From Pseudomonas putida (GTDB lineage Bacteria > Pseudomonadota > Gammaproteobacteria > Pseudomonadales > Pseudomonadaceae), in the NCBI RefSeq assembly GCF_016406145.1, contig NZ_CP066306.1, positions 2,604,001 to 2,668,000 on the forward strand: a stretch of 64,000 bases of DNA. Direction: 5' to 3'. The position numbers and the translations under genes were made by a program. The notes under the pieces are model-generated. The model saw nothing but the letters and a program-made list of their open reading frames with translations. It did not search any database and was not told where the DNA came from. Positions 34,279 to 44,276 of the stretch are shown one piece after another. The stretch's first letter is position 1; every line of letters starts with the position of its first letter.

Positions 34279-35199
34279 ATGACCCGCCATTTCGATGATC
34301 TGCAACTGGGCAGCCTGGAGCTGTTCTGTCTGGCGGCCGAACGTAGCAGCTTCACCGCCGCCGCCACCGAGGCGGGGGTCACACCGGCTGCGGTAAGCCG
34401 CAGCGTGGCGCGCCTGGAAGAGCGTCTGGGGGTGCGCCTGTTCGTGCGTACCACCCGGCTGATGCGTCTTTCCGAGGCGGGGCAGGCGTATTACCTGCAG
34501 TGTCGCCAAGCCCTCGGACAACTGGTCGAGGCTGAGCGCCAGGTCAGTGGTGGGCAGGCCATGCCCAGTGGCCGCTTGCGCATCAGTGCGCCCACGCCCT
34601 ATGCCCACTACCGCCTGTTGCCGCTGCTGCCGCATTTTCGGCAACGCTACCCGCAGGTGCAGGTTGACGTGCACGTCAGCAACCGCAACGTCGACTTTGC
34701 CGAGGAGCACTTTGATCTCGCCATCCGCGGCCGTGAGCCTGCTGACTCGCGGCTGGTGGTACGGCGGCTGGAGAACGCCGAACTAGTGGTGGTGGCAACT
34801 CCCGCCTATTTGGCGCGGATGGGTACGCCGCATGTGCCGGAGGACTTGGCCGGGCATGAATGCATTCAGTTCGAGCTGGCCAGTACCGGCCGCCGGCCGC
34901 CTTGGCGTTTTCGTCGTGAGGGCCGTGAGCTGGAACTCGAGACGCAAGGGGGCTTCACTTGTCTGGGCGACTTCCTCGCCACCGCGACCTTGGTGCGCCA
35001 TGGTGGCGGGCTGATGCAGGCCTACCGTTTTACCGTGCAGGACGCGCTGGACAGCGGCGAGTTGGTGGAGGTCCTGACGGCATACGGCGGTACCTCGCAG
35101 CCCTTCATGCTGATCTATCCTCAGGCTCGGCACATGCCGTTGAGGGTGCGGCTATTCATCGATTTCCTGTTTGCCGAGGGAGTGCGACCGCAAGGCTGA
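34279..35199 (+). CDS. LysR-family regulator
   Basis: 306 residues. HTH LELFCLAAERSSFTAAATEA and VTPAAVSRSVARLEERLGVR, followed by RLFVRTTRLMRLSEAGQAYY, typical of CrgA/DmlR-type LysR proteins. It is divergent from the SDR-tautomerase operon. The gap between them has ACACTGTGT at about 34255-34263 as a possible binding half. Confidence 0.9.
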   Translation: MTRHFDDLQLGSLELFCLAAERSSFTAAATEAGVTPAAVSRSVARLEERLGVRLFVRTTRLMRLSEAGQAYYLQCRQALGQLVEAERQVSGGQAMPSGRLRISAPTPYAHYRLLPLLPHFRQRYPQVQVDVHVSNRNVDFAEEHFDLAIRGREPADSRLVVRRLENAELVVVATPAYLARMGTPHVPEDLAGHECIQFELASTGRRPPWRFRREGRELELETQGGFTCLGDFLATATLVRHGGGLMQAYRFTVQDALDSGELVEVLTAYGGTSQPFMLIYPQARHMPLRVRLFIDFLFAEGVRPQG

Positions 35200-35292
35200 G
35201 CCCAAGCGTCAGCGCGCTTGGCCGACTATGCTATTTGCTGCGTCGAGCCAATGCCTCTCGATGACCTTTCCGATTTCCGAGGAGACCGCTCC

Positions 35293-35556
35293 ATGAAATC
35301 CATGACACTGCTGGTAATTGCTTCTGTGCTGAGTTTTGCCGCCCATGCCGACCCCGCCAGCAATTGCGATGCGAAGATCAAGGAACTGGAAGACATGCAC
35401 AAGGCCAGTGGTCAGGCAATGCACGGTGGCATGGCCCATGACTTCAAGGTGCATATGCAAAATGCCAAAGATGCTCGGGAGGCGGGTGACATGACCAAAT
35501 GCCAGTCCTCCGCCGACCAGGCCAAGACCATCTACAACAAGGCCCGCAACAAATAG
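35293..35556 (+). CDS. Small exported protein
   Basis: 87 residues. Signal peptide MKSMTLLVIASVLSFAAHA, then a short helical protein with two cysteines (NCDAKIKELEDMHKASGQ; DMTKCQSSADQ), probably a disulfide-bonded periplasmic protein. GAGGAGA precedes the ATG. Family not recognised with certainty; resembles small conserved Pseudomonas exported proteins. Confidence 0.7.
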   Translation: MKSMTLLVIASVLSFAAHADPASNCDAKIKELEDMHKASGQAMHGGMAHDFKVHMQNAKDAREAGDMTKCQSSADQAKTIYNKARNK

Positions 35557-35629
35557 CGGCCATCCAGTTCTGCCCTGATCGCCGCCGAGCCCGCCCACAG
35601 GATCCTTGCTGAAACATTGACCGATGAGG

Positions 35630-35670
35630 TATCTGTGGGAGCCTGCTCGCCGGCGATCAGGTTGGTACTG
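35630..35670. repeat. REP-like palindromic repeat
   Basis: Contains TGTGGGAGCCTGCTCGCCGG, the core pattern of P. putida-type REP elements; a related copy is at 55926-55970. Confidence 0.5.
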
Positions 35671-35683
35671 GGCCGGATAAGCC

Positions 35684-36334
35684 TCAGAACCAGCGGTCGT
35701 TCTTCTTGCGACCGCGGGTCAGCGCCGGCAGGATCAGCCCCGCCAGCAGGCCCGCGCCGGCAATGCTGCCGCCGTAGACCATGTAGCGCATCATTACCTG
35801 TTTGTTCTCATCGCCCAGGCGCGCCTGAGCATCGCGCAGGTTCGACTGGGCCTGATCAAGCTGTTCGTTCAATGCCTGGTTGCGTGCTTGCAGTTCGTCG
35901 ACCAGCTTTTTGCGCGAGTCGAGGGTTTCCTGCATGCCCTGTACGCGGTTCTTCCAGCTGTCATCGATGGTTTTCAGCTGCCCGGACAACTGCGCCACTT
36001 GCGCGTCAAGTTCAGGCAAGCGCTCCCCTTGGCCGGGGACCGATTGCAGGTCGCTGGAGAGGATCCACACCAGGTCACCGTTCTGCCCGCGCACCTGGCT
36101 GTAATTACCCTGGCTGCCGATCAGGGTCAGCTTCTGTCCGGATTTGAGTGTGCCGACGATGCGGTGGCCGTCGGTAGGGCCGCTGCGTACATAGGTGCTC
36201 AGGCTGTCGCTGACCCAGCGCGCATCGCTGGCCGGCTCTTGGGCATGCACGGGGGCGGCGAGAGCCACCAGGGCGGCGATCAGGCTGCCGCGCAGGGCAG
36301 GGAGGGCGAGGGAGGCTGGGCGGGATTCAGGCAT
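35684..36334 (-). CDS. TIGR04211-type SH3-domain membrane-anchored protein
   Basis: 216 residues. Signal sequence (LIAALVALAAPVHAQ). Bacterial SH3 domain (DSLSTYVRSGPTDGHRIVGT, LKSGQKLTLIG). A long coiled coil (120-185). C-terminal membrane anchor GGSIAGAGLLAGLILPAL followed by basic RGRKKNDRWF. This order is the TIGR04211 layout (E. coli YgiM-like). Role unknown, envelope-related. Confidence 0.88.
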   Translation of the reverse strand: MPESRPASLALPALRGSLIAALVALAAPVHAQEPASDARWVSDSLSTYVRSGPTDGHRIVGTLKSGQKLTLIGSQGNYSQVRGQNGDLVWILSSDLQSVPGQGERLPELDAQVAQLSGQLKTIDDSWKNRVQGMQETLDSRKKLVDELQARNQALNEQLDQAQSNLRDAQARLGDENKQVMMRYMVYGGSIAGAGLLAGLILPALTRGRKKNDRWF

Positions 36335-36591
36335 GTTGGGTCTTCGCTGCATCAGGAAAAATAGGCCCGTTGACGTTTGAACGTTAGCTGGCCGGCGAAC
36401 CGGTCGGTGAATTGACCGTCAGCGAAAGACCTCATTTTTGTATGCAGGTTCACTGCTGGGTGCGGGAATTGTCTGCAGGATGTTGCAAAAGGTGGGCTAG
36501 AGCGCTCCGGCGTACAGGCCGCTTTGCGTGTTGGAAGCGGCCCGTACGCGGGATCGTCAAGCGCCTGGAGAGAACCTCGCAGTTACTGCCT

Positions 36592-37947
36592 TTATGCGCC
36601 ACGACAGGGAAGCTGCTCGATGTATTCGGCAATCCTGCGCCGCAGGCCGTGATCCTCCTGTTTGAGCAGTACATCGAATAGCGCGTGGCTGTAGCGGCTG
36701 CGCGCTGCGTCGCTTGCGTAGCTGCACGGGCTGAACTGCCACTGCTCGCTCACGGCCCGTTCAGCTGCCGCCAGCATGTTGGCGGGAATGGTGCTGCTGG
36801 CATGAAGCGGCGTGACATGGCTGCGTGCTATGTAGGCAAGCGCACCGTGCACCGCGCCGTCGACAAGCGACAAGGCAGACGCTACTGGCAGCCTGCCGAG
36901 CAGGTGCGCGGCAACCCGCGCGGCCTTTTCCCTGGCTTCGAAGGGCAGGCCATGCGCTGCGCAGCGCGAAGCGATGCAGGCACACACCTCTTCAATCGCC
37001 AGGGTTGTGATTGCCTCTCTGAGCTGTTCGCGCCACTCGGGCCGGGGGCCTGCGCCCAGCAGTTCAAGCAGCGCGCGATGCAGTAGCATCAGGCTTGCAC
37101 GTTGGTGGCCGTGCAGGCTTACATTGACTACCCAGTACACTTTGTCACGCCATGCCCTGGGCGTTAGGTCATTGCTGAAACATGCCGGCGGAGAATCAGG
37201 GTCGACCAGCAGGATCAGGTCCTCTTGCAAAGCCTGCAGCAGACTTGCATCCATGGCCTTGGAAGGGCTGACCCATTGACCACCAGTGGGATGCTCCGCC
37301 GGCAGCAGCCGGTCGTGTTGTTTGTCCATCCGCACCTCCAGCAGGGCCAACAGTTGCAGCTTGCGGGTTATCGAAAGGCTGCGCAGGGGGATCGGCTGGC
37401 GTCTGGCCAGTGACCAGTGTTCCCTTATGCGTTGGCGCTGTAGCGCTTGCAGCTCCAGCCTGGCCTGCTGACGCGCCGCCAGGCACGGTTGACACGCGCA
37501 AACACGGTGCCACTGCCGACGCCCGGGGAAGTAATGGCGATGCTCGCAGGTTTTACAGAACGCCATGTTTTCGTGGCAGCTGGCAGCCGTGCGGCTTTTG
37601 CGCCGCTCGTACAGGCTGGTTTTGCAGTAGGGGCACCGAAGGGCGGCGCAGGGCAGGGGGGGAAAGGCCTTGATCAGACTGCTGGGTGCCACGTCGATGG
37701 CGTAGCGCTTGAGCAGGTGTGCAATCTTTTCACCGCTGATGTATTCGCTGTACAGCGCCTCGACCTGTTCAGCGGTAAGGTGCTGCAGCTTTGCTTGGAA
37801 GTCCGACAAACCTGAATCTCCCTGAAAAGTCCGTAATAGCCCGCTGTGGAGATGATCGTGCTTGCCGGATGGATAAGTGAAGCGTGCAAAGGCTAGATAA
37901 TTCTCCATTGCGTGTAGGGCTTTTCTGATTTGGCCAGGCATCGGCAA
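36592..37947 (-). CDS. Zinc-finger-containing protein of unknown function
   Basis: 451 residues (or 438 from MENYLAFARF at 37908). A Cys-rich block at about 100-160: LRCPYCKTSLYERR, FCKTCEHRHYFPGR, CACQPCLAARQQ, likely two zinc sites. The start is helical and the C-terminal half is helical with many Ala and Leu. It resembles the TniQ/TnsD style of zinc-finger organisation, but I see no clear family match. It stands alone; the neighbours give no clue. Confidence 0.6.
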   Translation of the reverse strand: MPMPGQIRKALHAMENYLAFARFTYPSGKHDHLHSGLLRTFQGDSGLSDFQAKLQHLTAEQVEALYSEYISGEKIAHLLKRYAIDVAPSSLIKAFPPLPCAALRCPYCKTSLYERRKSRTAASCHENMAFCKTCEHRHYFPGRRQWHRVCACQPCLAARQQARLELQALQRQRIREHWSLARRQPIPLRSLSITRKLQLLALLEVRMDKQHDRLLPAEHPTGGQWVSPSKAMDASLLQALQEDLILLVDPDSPPACFSNDLTPRAWRDKVYWVVNVSLHGHQRASLMLLHRALLELLGAGPRPEWREQLREAITTLAIEEVCACIASRCAAHGLPFEAREKAARVAAHLLGRLPVASALSLVDGAVHGALAYIARSHVTPLHASSTIPANMLAAAERAVSEQWQFSPCSYASDAARSRYSHALFDVLLKQEDHGLRRRIAEYIEQLPCRGA

Positions 37948-38050
37948 TCACTGCGCTTGACGCACTGCGATCAAGCGTGCGCCCTGCCGATCCTCGTGCA
38001 GTGCCCAGGGGCTAGACTGAATGTTCCCGGCCTGTCCCTGGAGCTATGCC

Positions 38051-38530
38051 ATGACTGCCAAGAACACGATTTGCCTGTGGTTCGATCACGACGCGCAAGA
38101 CGCTGCGAACTTCTACGCCAGCACTTTTCCCGACAGCGAGGTGATCGCGGTACACCAGGCACCGAGTGATTACCCCTCGGGCAAGGCGGGTGATGTGATC
38201 ACGGTCGAATTCACCGTAATGGGCATCCCTTGCGTGGGGCTCAATGGCGGCAAGGCGTTCAGCCACTCAGAGGCATTTTCGTTTCAGGTCAGCACTGAGG
38301 ACCAGGCCGAGACCGACCGACTGTGGCACGCCATCGTCAGCAATGGTGGACAGGAAAGCGTCTGCGGCTGGTGCAAGGACAAGTGGGGAATATCCTGGCA
38401 GATCTGCCCAAGGATCCTGATCGAAGCCATCGGCAACCCGGACCGGGCGGCGGCAAAGCGGGCGTTCGAGGCGATGCTGGACATGGGCAAGATCGATGTG
38501 GCCGCAATCGAGGCGGCGTTGCGCGGCTGA
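38051..38530 (+). CDS. VOC/PhnB-family protein
   Basis: 159 residues from MTAKNTICLWFDHDAQDAAN. Vicinal-oxygen-chelate fold of the PhnB/3-demethylubiquinone methyltransferase-like type: FYASTFPDSEV, FTVMGIPCVGLNGGKAFSHS, WGISWQICPRIL and AFEAMLDMGKIDVA. Metal-binding residues are poorly conserved in this group. Function unknown. Confidence 0.88.
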   Translation: MTAKNTICLWFDHDAQDAANFYASTFPDSEVIAVHQAPSDYPSGKAGDVITVEFTVMGIPCVGLNGGKAFSHSEAFSFQVSTEDQAETDRLWHAIVSNGGQESVCGWCKDKWGISWQICPRILIEAIGNPDRAAAKRAFEAMLDMGKIDVAAIEAALRG

Positions 38531-38559
38531 CCGTCAGCGCAGGGCGCGCATGAGGCAGG

Positions 38560-39624
38560 TCATGCCTGTGTCAACCGAATGATCTGCCGTGCACAGAAGG
38601 CGCCGGTAATAATCACGCCAAACAGGCGCAAGGTCTGCATCGCCAGCACCAGCCCGACATCGGCGTGGGTTTCGACTGCGATAATCGCCATGGCATCCAG
38701 CCCGCCGGGGCTGGTGGCCAGGTACATCGACAAAAAGTCGGTGTCCATGGCGATTGCCAGTACCCAGGCACAGGCGGCACACAGGATGATCAAGGCCATG
38801 GCGCCGGCGATCATCGTCGGCAAGCGCTTCCAGACATAGCGCACGGTCTGCCGGTCAAAGCGCAGGCCTATGTAGCAACCGATGGCGCCGTAGGCGAAGG
38901 CCAGCAGTGGTTCGGGCAGGGTGATCGTCAGCACGCCGCTCAGTTGCAGCGCACCGCCGAGCAAAAGCGGCATCAGCAGGGCGCCGGCCGGCATGCGGCT
39001 ACCCACCAGCACACCGATCAGCACCACGCCAACGCTGAGCACCGCGTCGAACAGGTGCGGGCTTTGCAGCACCGCCGGTGAACTGGCCGCGGCGCCGTTG
39101 CCCTGCGTAGCGCCCAGCAGGTGGCTGACCAGTGCACCGATCATCACCACGCACACCACCCGCACATACTGCATGGTCGCCACCACCCGGGCGTCAGCGC
39201 CGTTTTCCTCGGCCATCGATACCATGGCCGAGGCCGCGCCCGGCGCGGTACCCCACGCAGCCGTGCTGCCAGGTATGCCACCGAAGCGCACGGTACCGAG
39301 CCCGACCAGGGCGCTCAGGGCAACGGTAATGAAGGTGGCCAGCAGCATCAGGTGCCAGGACTGCGCCATTGAGACCATTACAGCCCAGGTCACCGAGTGC
39401 GCAACCAGCAGGCCAACACAGCCTTGGCCGAACCGGAATACCTGGCGGTGCATGCTCAAGCGTGCTCCGGATACGCCAAACGCAATGGCTACCAGCATGG
39501 GGCCGAGGAACAAGCCGGCCGGTACAGCCATGGCATGCAGCAGCTGGCCGGAGGCTCCGGCGCAGGTCAGCAGGGCTAGCCACAGGATGGGGGTTCTGGA
39601 AGAGCCTGAGAGGGCAGTCTGCAC
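38560..39624 (-). CDS. AbrB-family membrane transporter/regulator
   Basis: 354 residues with about ten membrane helices. It matches the AbrB (formerly ammonia monooxygenase) family: LGTVRFGGIPGSTAAWGTAPGAAS and its repeat MYLATSPGGLDAMAIIAVETH, with glycine-rich half-helices. Function is poorly known. Divergent from a LysR gene at 39747. Confidence 0.88.
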   Translation of the reverse strand: MQTALSGSSRTPILWLALLTCAGASGQLLHAMAVPAGLFLGPMLVAIAFGVSGARLSMHRQVFRFGQGCVGLLVAHSVTWAVMVSMAQSWHLMLLATFITVALSALVGLGTVRFGGIPGSTAAWGTAPGAASAMVSMAEENGADARVVATMQYVRVVCVVMIGALVSHLLGATQGNGAAASSPAVLQSPHLFDAVLSVGVVLIGVLVGSRMPAGALLMPLLLGGALQLSGVLTITLPEPLLAFAYGAIGCYIGLRFDRQTVRYVWKRLPTMIAGAMALIILCAACAWVLAIAMDTDFLSMYLATSPGGLDAMAIIAVETHADVGLVLAMQTLRLFGVIITGAFCARQIIRLTQA

Positions 39625-39746
39625 CGGGATACTCCTTGCGTAGCGACAACGCGGGCTGGCAGCGCCAGCGCAGAAAATTATCGACTGCGTAATCGATCAA
39701 GTCTATTTTCTACTTTTGATGAATCCATAACTGAAATTCATGAATC

Positions 39747-40649
39747 ATGGACCTGCGCGATCTCACCTACTTCGAAACCATCGCCGAACTCGGCCATCTG
39801 GGCCGAGCCGCAGAAAAGCTCAACCGCAGCCAGCCGGCCCTGACCAAGAGCATTCAACGGCTTGAAGAGTCGCTGGGCGCCCGGTTATTTCAGCGCGACG
39901 GCCGCCGCATCAAACTCACTGATGTCGGCCAGCTATTGGTAGCGCGTGGCAGGCAGCTGCAACTGAACATCGCCGAAACCGAGCGAGAGGTGCGTGATTT
40001 TGCCAATGGGCTGGTGGGTAACATTCGCCTGGGCTGCGCGGCGAGCATGGCCGACCACTTGCTGCCTCACCTGACTGCCGCCTTGCTCGAACGGGCGCCT
40101 GAGGTAACCCTGAAGCTGTCCATCGCGCAGGACGATGTACTCAAGGAATCGCTGCGGGCGGGGCGCCTGGATGTGATCATTTCGCCGCAGCTTGCCGATG
40201 ACCCGCAATTCACCACGCATGCCATCCTTGAGGATGAGGCGATCGTGGTGGCCAGCGCCGAGCATCCGGTGTTCTGCGGGCCCATCGAGCTGAAGGATCT
40301 CTGCCAGTACCGGTGGGTGCTGGCAGGGCCGACCGTTACAGCGCGGCGCTGGATCGATAATCTATTCATCAGCCACCAGTTGCCGGCGCCGCAAGTGCAA
40401 GTCGAAACCAACGCGATTTCACTGTTGCCACGGCTGATCGCCCGCACGCAACTGCTCAGCTTTGTCGCACGGGAAACGCTGGAGCACGGGTTAGGGATGT
40501 CGTGGTTGCGCGAGGTGCCGCTGCAGCAAACCACCATGCGCCGGACAGTCGCGGTGTCGGTGCGCACCGACGCCTACCTGTCGCCGGCAGCCGGAGTGAT
40601 GGTGGCGCTGCTGAAGGAAAAGGGCCCAAGCTTCTTCGAGCGGGATTGA
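39747..40649 (+). CDS. LysR-family regulator
   Basis: 300 residues. HTH LTYFETIAELGHLGRAAEKL and RSQPALTKSIQRLEESLGAR, then RDGRRIKLTDVG. Complete effector domain. It is 122 bp from, and divergent to, the AbrB-family gene, its probable target. Confidence 0.9.
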   Translation: MDLRDLTYFETIAELGHLGRAAEKLNRSQPALTKSIQRLEESLGARLFQRDGRRIKLTDVGQLLVARGRQLQLNIAETEREVRDFANGLVGNIRLGCAASMADHLLPHLTAALLERAPEVTLKLSIAQDDVLKESLRAGRLDVIISPQLADDPQFTTHAILEDEAIVVASAEHPVFCGPIELKDLCQYRWVLAGPTVTARRWIDNLFISHQLPAPQVQVETNAISLLPRLIARTQLLSFVARETLEHGLGMSWLREVPLQQTTMRRTVAVSVRTDAYLSPAAGVMVALLKEKGPSFFERD

Positions 40650-40706
40650 GTCGCTTGCACGGCACCGGCTTTGCCGGGCTATCAAACGTGGGCCCTGTGT
40701 GCGGGG

Positions 40707-41912
40707 TCAGGCCACTGGAATGGTCGGGTCCGCCGCCGCCAGTGCGGCCTGGCGGTCCTCGGCTGCCGGCGGATAGATCCAGATCGAGTTGATCTGCGAC
40801 TTCAGCACCTTGGCTTCGGCCTTGTCAGTGGGCGGCGAGACCGTGCGCTCCCAGCCTTCTGTGTACACCGCGCCCCAGGCACCCAGGTCGAGGCAGGTTA
40901 CGTACTTGGGCTGGCTGTAGGGCATTGGCGCCACCCCAATCAGTTCGGCCACAGCGTTGTTGCCTGCGTAACGCCCGAGCGGGATGGCATGCTGGCAGGA
41001 CATCACCGCGTAGTTGCCCGCGTCATCGCAGGCTGCGTAGGCCACGTCACCGGCCGCATACACAGCATCGTTGCCCTTGACCTTGAGGTTGCCATCCACA
41101 TGCAGGCGGCCTTGACGGTCGCGGTCGCCGCTGATCTGTTCGGTCAACGGGTTGGCCTTGAAACCCACGGTCCAGATCACTGTACTGGCCTCGATGCGCT
41201 GGCCGTTGTCCAGCAGTACGCCTTCGGGGTCGACCGCAGCCACGGTGGCCGCGCAGATCCATTCGATACCCAGTGACGCGCAGGCCTGTTCGATAGAGGG
41301 GCGAATGCCCTCGCCCAGGGCTGCACCGATTTTCACGCCGCGGTCGACCACCACCACGCGCAGCCGTGCCTGCTCGCCGAGGATCTTGCGCAAGCGCGAT
41401 GGCAATTCGGTCGCGGTCTCGATGCCGGTGAAGCCGCCGCCCGCCACCACCACTGTATTGCGGGCAGGGGTGTCGGGCAGGTTGGCCAAGGACTTGAGGT
41501 GGGCCTCAAGGCGTGCGGCACTGTCGATCTTGTCGACATCGAAGACATGTTCGATACCGACCATGTCCGGGCGGTTGAGAACGCTGCCACAGGCCATGAT
41601 CAGTCGGTCGTAGGGCAGGCTGCACTCGGTGCCGCTTTGGGTGCGGTAGCTCACACGCTTGCCGGCTTCGTCGATGTGGAACGCCGTGCCCTGCACGAAA
41701 CGCACACTCACCGCCTCGAACAACGCCTGCAACGGTGCAGCCATGGTGTGTACGTCGGGCTCGTAGAACCGTGGGCGCACATGCAATTCGGGCTGAGGCG
41801 CGAGCAGCGTCACCTCGATATCCGTACGGCCATGCAGGTCCAGTTGGCGGACAGCGCTCAGGGCGCTCCACAGGCCGGCGAAACCTGCGCCAATGATCAG
41901 GATGTTTTTCAT
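40707..41912 (-). CDS. NAD(P)/FAD-dependent oxidoreductase, type II NADH dehydrogenase-like
   Basis: 401 residues from MKNILIIGAGFAGLWSALSA. FAD loop GAGFAG near the start, second nucleotide loop VVVAGGGFTGIETATEL, and DAVYAAGDVAY for FAD. It resembles NDH-2/ferredoxin-reductase-like proteins, without a C-terminal membrane helix. A longer frame exists upstream, but MKN fits the family. It lies next to and on the same strand as the GlxA-type regulator. Confidence 0.88.
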   Translation of the reverse strand: MKNILIIGAGFAGLWSALSAVRQLDLHGRTDIEVTLLAPQPELHVRPRFYEPDVHTMAAPLQALFEAVSVRFVQGTAFHIDEAGKRVSYRTQSGTECSLPYDRLIMACGSVLNRPDMVGIEHVFDVDKIDSAARLEAHLKSLANLPDTPARNTVVVAGGGFTGIETATELPSRLRKILGEQARLRVVVVDRGVKIGAALGEGIRPSIEQACASLGIEWICAATVAAVDPEGVLLDNGQRIEASTVIWTVGFKANPLTEQISGDRDRQGRLHVDGNLKVKGNDAVYAAGDVAYAACDDAGNYAVMSCQHAIPLGRYAGNNAVAELIGVAPMPYSQPKYVTCLDLGAWGAVYTEGWERTVSPPTDKAEAKVLKSQINSIWIYPPAAEDRQAALAAADPTIPVA

Positions 41913-41994
41913 CGTTGTGCTCCTGGAAGGTCCGGATAGAACAAGGTAGCCCTTGTATGCGATCAACGATGCTACGGGCGACGAAGCGCGGGCC

Positions 41995-43050
41995 CTAGGC
42001 CAAAGAACCCTGAATTTCGGCCAGCGGCACGCTGCGGGCGAAGCGTGCACGGTAGTCGCGCGGGGTGACAGCCAGGTGGCGTTGGAAGGCCAGGCGCATG
42101 CGTTCTTCGCTACCGAAGCCGCACAGGCGGGCGACCTGCTCGATGTGGCTATCGGTGTTTTCCAGCTGGCGCCGGGCCGCTTCCAGGCGGAACACCTCGA
42201 TCGCCTTGGCCGGTGTGCGGCCGGTCTTCAGTTTGTACACCCGGGTGAAATTGCGCAGGCTCATATGCGCCTGTTCGGCCAGGCGCTCGACGCTCAGGCG
42301 TGGGTCGCCCAAGTGCTCATTGAGCCACAGGTGCAGGGCTTCGAACTCCGCGCTCTGCTGGCCTTGCAGCTTGAGCAATTCGCTGAACTGCGCCTGGCCG
42401 CCCGGGCGCTTGAGAAACACCACCAGTTCGCGCGCCACCTGCATCGCGACGTCGCGGCCGCAGTCCATTTCGACCAGCGCCAGGGCCAGGTCGATCCCTG
42501 CACTCACACCCGCCGAGGTCCACACGGTGCCTTGCTGAACGAAGATCGATTCGTGGTCCACCTGCACGGCCGGGAAGTCACGGCGCAACGCCTCGCACAT
42601 GGCCCAGTGGGTGGCAGCGCGCCGGCCGTCGAGCAGGCCGGCGCTGGCCAGCAGGAAAGTGCCGCTGCAGACAGACGCCGTACGCCTGGCGTGCAGGCTG
42701 GCGCGGCGCAGCCAGGCCACCAGTGGGCCGTGCTGGGGAAGGCTACGGATGATGTCCGGCGCGCCGGGTACGATCAGTGTGTCGACGGCCTGGGCCATGG
42801 CGTCATCCAGGCGCTCGGTGGCCACCACCAGGCCTTCGGCGGTTGGCTGGAGGCCACCGTCGAGGCTGGCGGTATGTAGGCGGTAGCCGGGCAGACCGCG
42901 CTCGGCCATGGCCTTGGTGGCTGCCCAGAACACGGTTTGCGCGCCGCTGAGGTCGAGCAGGCCCATGGCGGGGTAGGCAACGAAAACCACTACCCGAGGC
43001 TGGTCGACGGGTAACAGGGGAGGGTCAAGTTGCCCTGCGATATCGGTCAT
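41995..43050 (-). CDS. GlxA-family AraC regulator (DJ-1/PfpI + HTH)
   Basis: 351 residues. N-terminal DJ-1/PfpI-type domain (VVFVAYPAMGLLDLSGAQTV; VCSGTFLLASAGLLDGRRAT-like with Cys), then an AraC HTH (LSVERLAEQAHMSLRNFTRV, and IEQVARLCGFGSEERMRLAF). It may control the adjacent oxidoreductase (82 bp downstream). Confidence 0.9.
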   Translation of the reverse strand: MTDIAGQLDPPLLPVDQPRVVVFVAYPAMGLLDLSGAQTVFWAATKAMAERGLPGYRLHTASLDGGLQPTAEGLVVATERLDDAMAQAVDTLIVPGAPDIIRSLPQHGPLVAWLRRASLHARRTASVCSGTFLLASAGLLDGRRAATHWAMCEALRRDFPAVQVDHESIFVQQGTVWTSAGVSAGIDLALALVEMDCGRDVAMQVARELVVFLKRPGGQAQFSELLKLQGQQSAEFEALHLWLNEHLGDPRLSVERLAEQAHMSLRNFTRVYKLKTGRTPAKAIEVFRLEAARRQLENTDSHIEQVARLCGFGSEERMRLAFQRHLAVTPRDYRARFARSVPLAEIQGSLA

Positions 43051-43293
43051 GGTGTGGCCTGATTGAAACGAAAGTGGCGCTTGACCGCTGGGTCACCGAA
43101 ACGGCCCACAGGGCATGCACTGGTCGCGCTGTGCAACGTTACAGGGAGTTTGAGTCTGGGTGAATGCCCAGGCGCGATCCAGATTATCTGTACTGTTGCG
43201 CAAGGCCGAAGCCTAACTGTGCCGGTCCAGCATGCGCAAATGGCTTTATGCTGTAACGAAATATGTCTAGAACGCCTGAAGAAGGAAGCTGCA

Positions 43294-44181
43294 ATGCCGC
43301 TCAAGGACCTGCTGATTGCTCTGGTGGTGATCGTCGCCTGGGGAGTCAATTTCGTGGTCATCAAGGTAGGCCTTGATGGCCTGCCTCCGATGTTGTTGGG
43401 GGCATTGCGCTTTCTGCTGGTTGCGTTCCCGGCTATCTTGCTGGTCAAGCGGCCGAAACTGCCGTGGCGCTGGCTGATCGCCTATGGCGCCACGATTTCC
43501 CTGGGGCAGTTCGCCTTCCTCTTCCAGGCCATGTACAGCGGCATGCCGCCAGGCCTGGCGTCACTGGTGTTGCAATCACAGGCTTTCTTCACCCTCGGGT
43601 TTGCCGCGCTTTTTCTCGGGGAGCGCTTGCGCCTGGCGAGCCTGCTGGGTTTGCTGGTGGCAGCCAGCGGGCTGGCGCTGATCGGCAGCGAGGACAGTGG
43701 CCACGTGCCGATGGTGGCCCTGCTGCTAACTTTGTGCGCAGGTGCGATGTGGGGCATGGGCAACATCATCACGCGGCGGTTTGGCTCGGTCGACCTGGTT
43801 GCGCTGGTGATATGGGGCGGGCTGATCCCGCCGCTGCCATTTTTGGCCCTGTCTTGGTGGCTGGAAGGGCCCGAGCGTATCGGCCATGCGTTGGCCAATA
43901 TCAGCTGGAGCTCGGTGCTGGCGCTGATCTACCTGGCGTTCGTAGCCACCATGCTCGGCTACAGCTTGTGGAGCACGCTGCTGTCGCGGCACCCGGCGGG
44001 TAAGGTCGCGCCGTTCTCGTTGCTGGTGCCGGTGATTGGCTTGAGTTCTTCCGCCTGGTTGCTGGGGGAGCGGCTTACGGCGGTGCAGGGGTGGGGGGCG
44101 CTGTTGGTGATGCTAGGGTTGCTGGTCAATGTGTTCGGACCCAAGCTTGGGCAGCGGTTACGGGCTGCGAGCGCTCAATAA
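43294..44181 (+). CDS. EamA-family (DMT) inner-membrane exporter
   Basis: 295 residues with ten predicted helices in two EamA repeats (IVAWGVNFVVIKVGLDGLPP; LCAGAMWGMGNIITRR). The ATG at 43294 follows GAAGGAAG. Substrate unknown; many relatives export amino acids or metabolites. Confidence 0.9.
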   Translation: MPLKDLLIALVVIVAWGVNFVVIKVGLDGLPPMLLGALRFLLVAFPAILLVKRPKLPWRWLIAYGATISLGQFAFLFQAMYSGMPPGLASLVLQSQAFFTLGFAALFLGERLRLASLLGLLVAASGLALIGSEDSGHVPMVALLLTLCAGAMWGMGNIITRRFGSVDLVALVIWGGLIPPLPFLALSWWLEGPERIGHALANISWSSVLALIYLAFVATMLGYSLWSTLLSRHPAGKVAPFSLLVPVIGLSSSAWLLGERLTAVQGWGALLVMLGLLVNVFGPKLGQRLRAASAQ

Positions 44182-44197
44182 CGATTGTGTAGAGCCG

Positions 44198-44231
44198 TTC
44201 GGCCCTCTCCCGGGTAAACCCGAAGGGCCGA
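44198..44231 (+). terminator. Terminator hairpin after the EamA gene
   Basis: TCGGCCCT pairs with AGGGCCGA, with an inner CCCGGGTAAACCCG hairpin; TTTGTT follows soon after. Confidence 0.5.
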
Positions 44232-44276
44232 TGCTTTGTTAGACTCGGGCTCTTTTGTCACGCCACCGGAGCCCCC

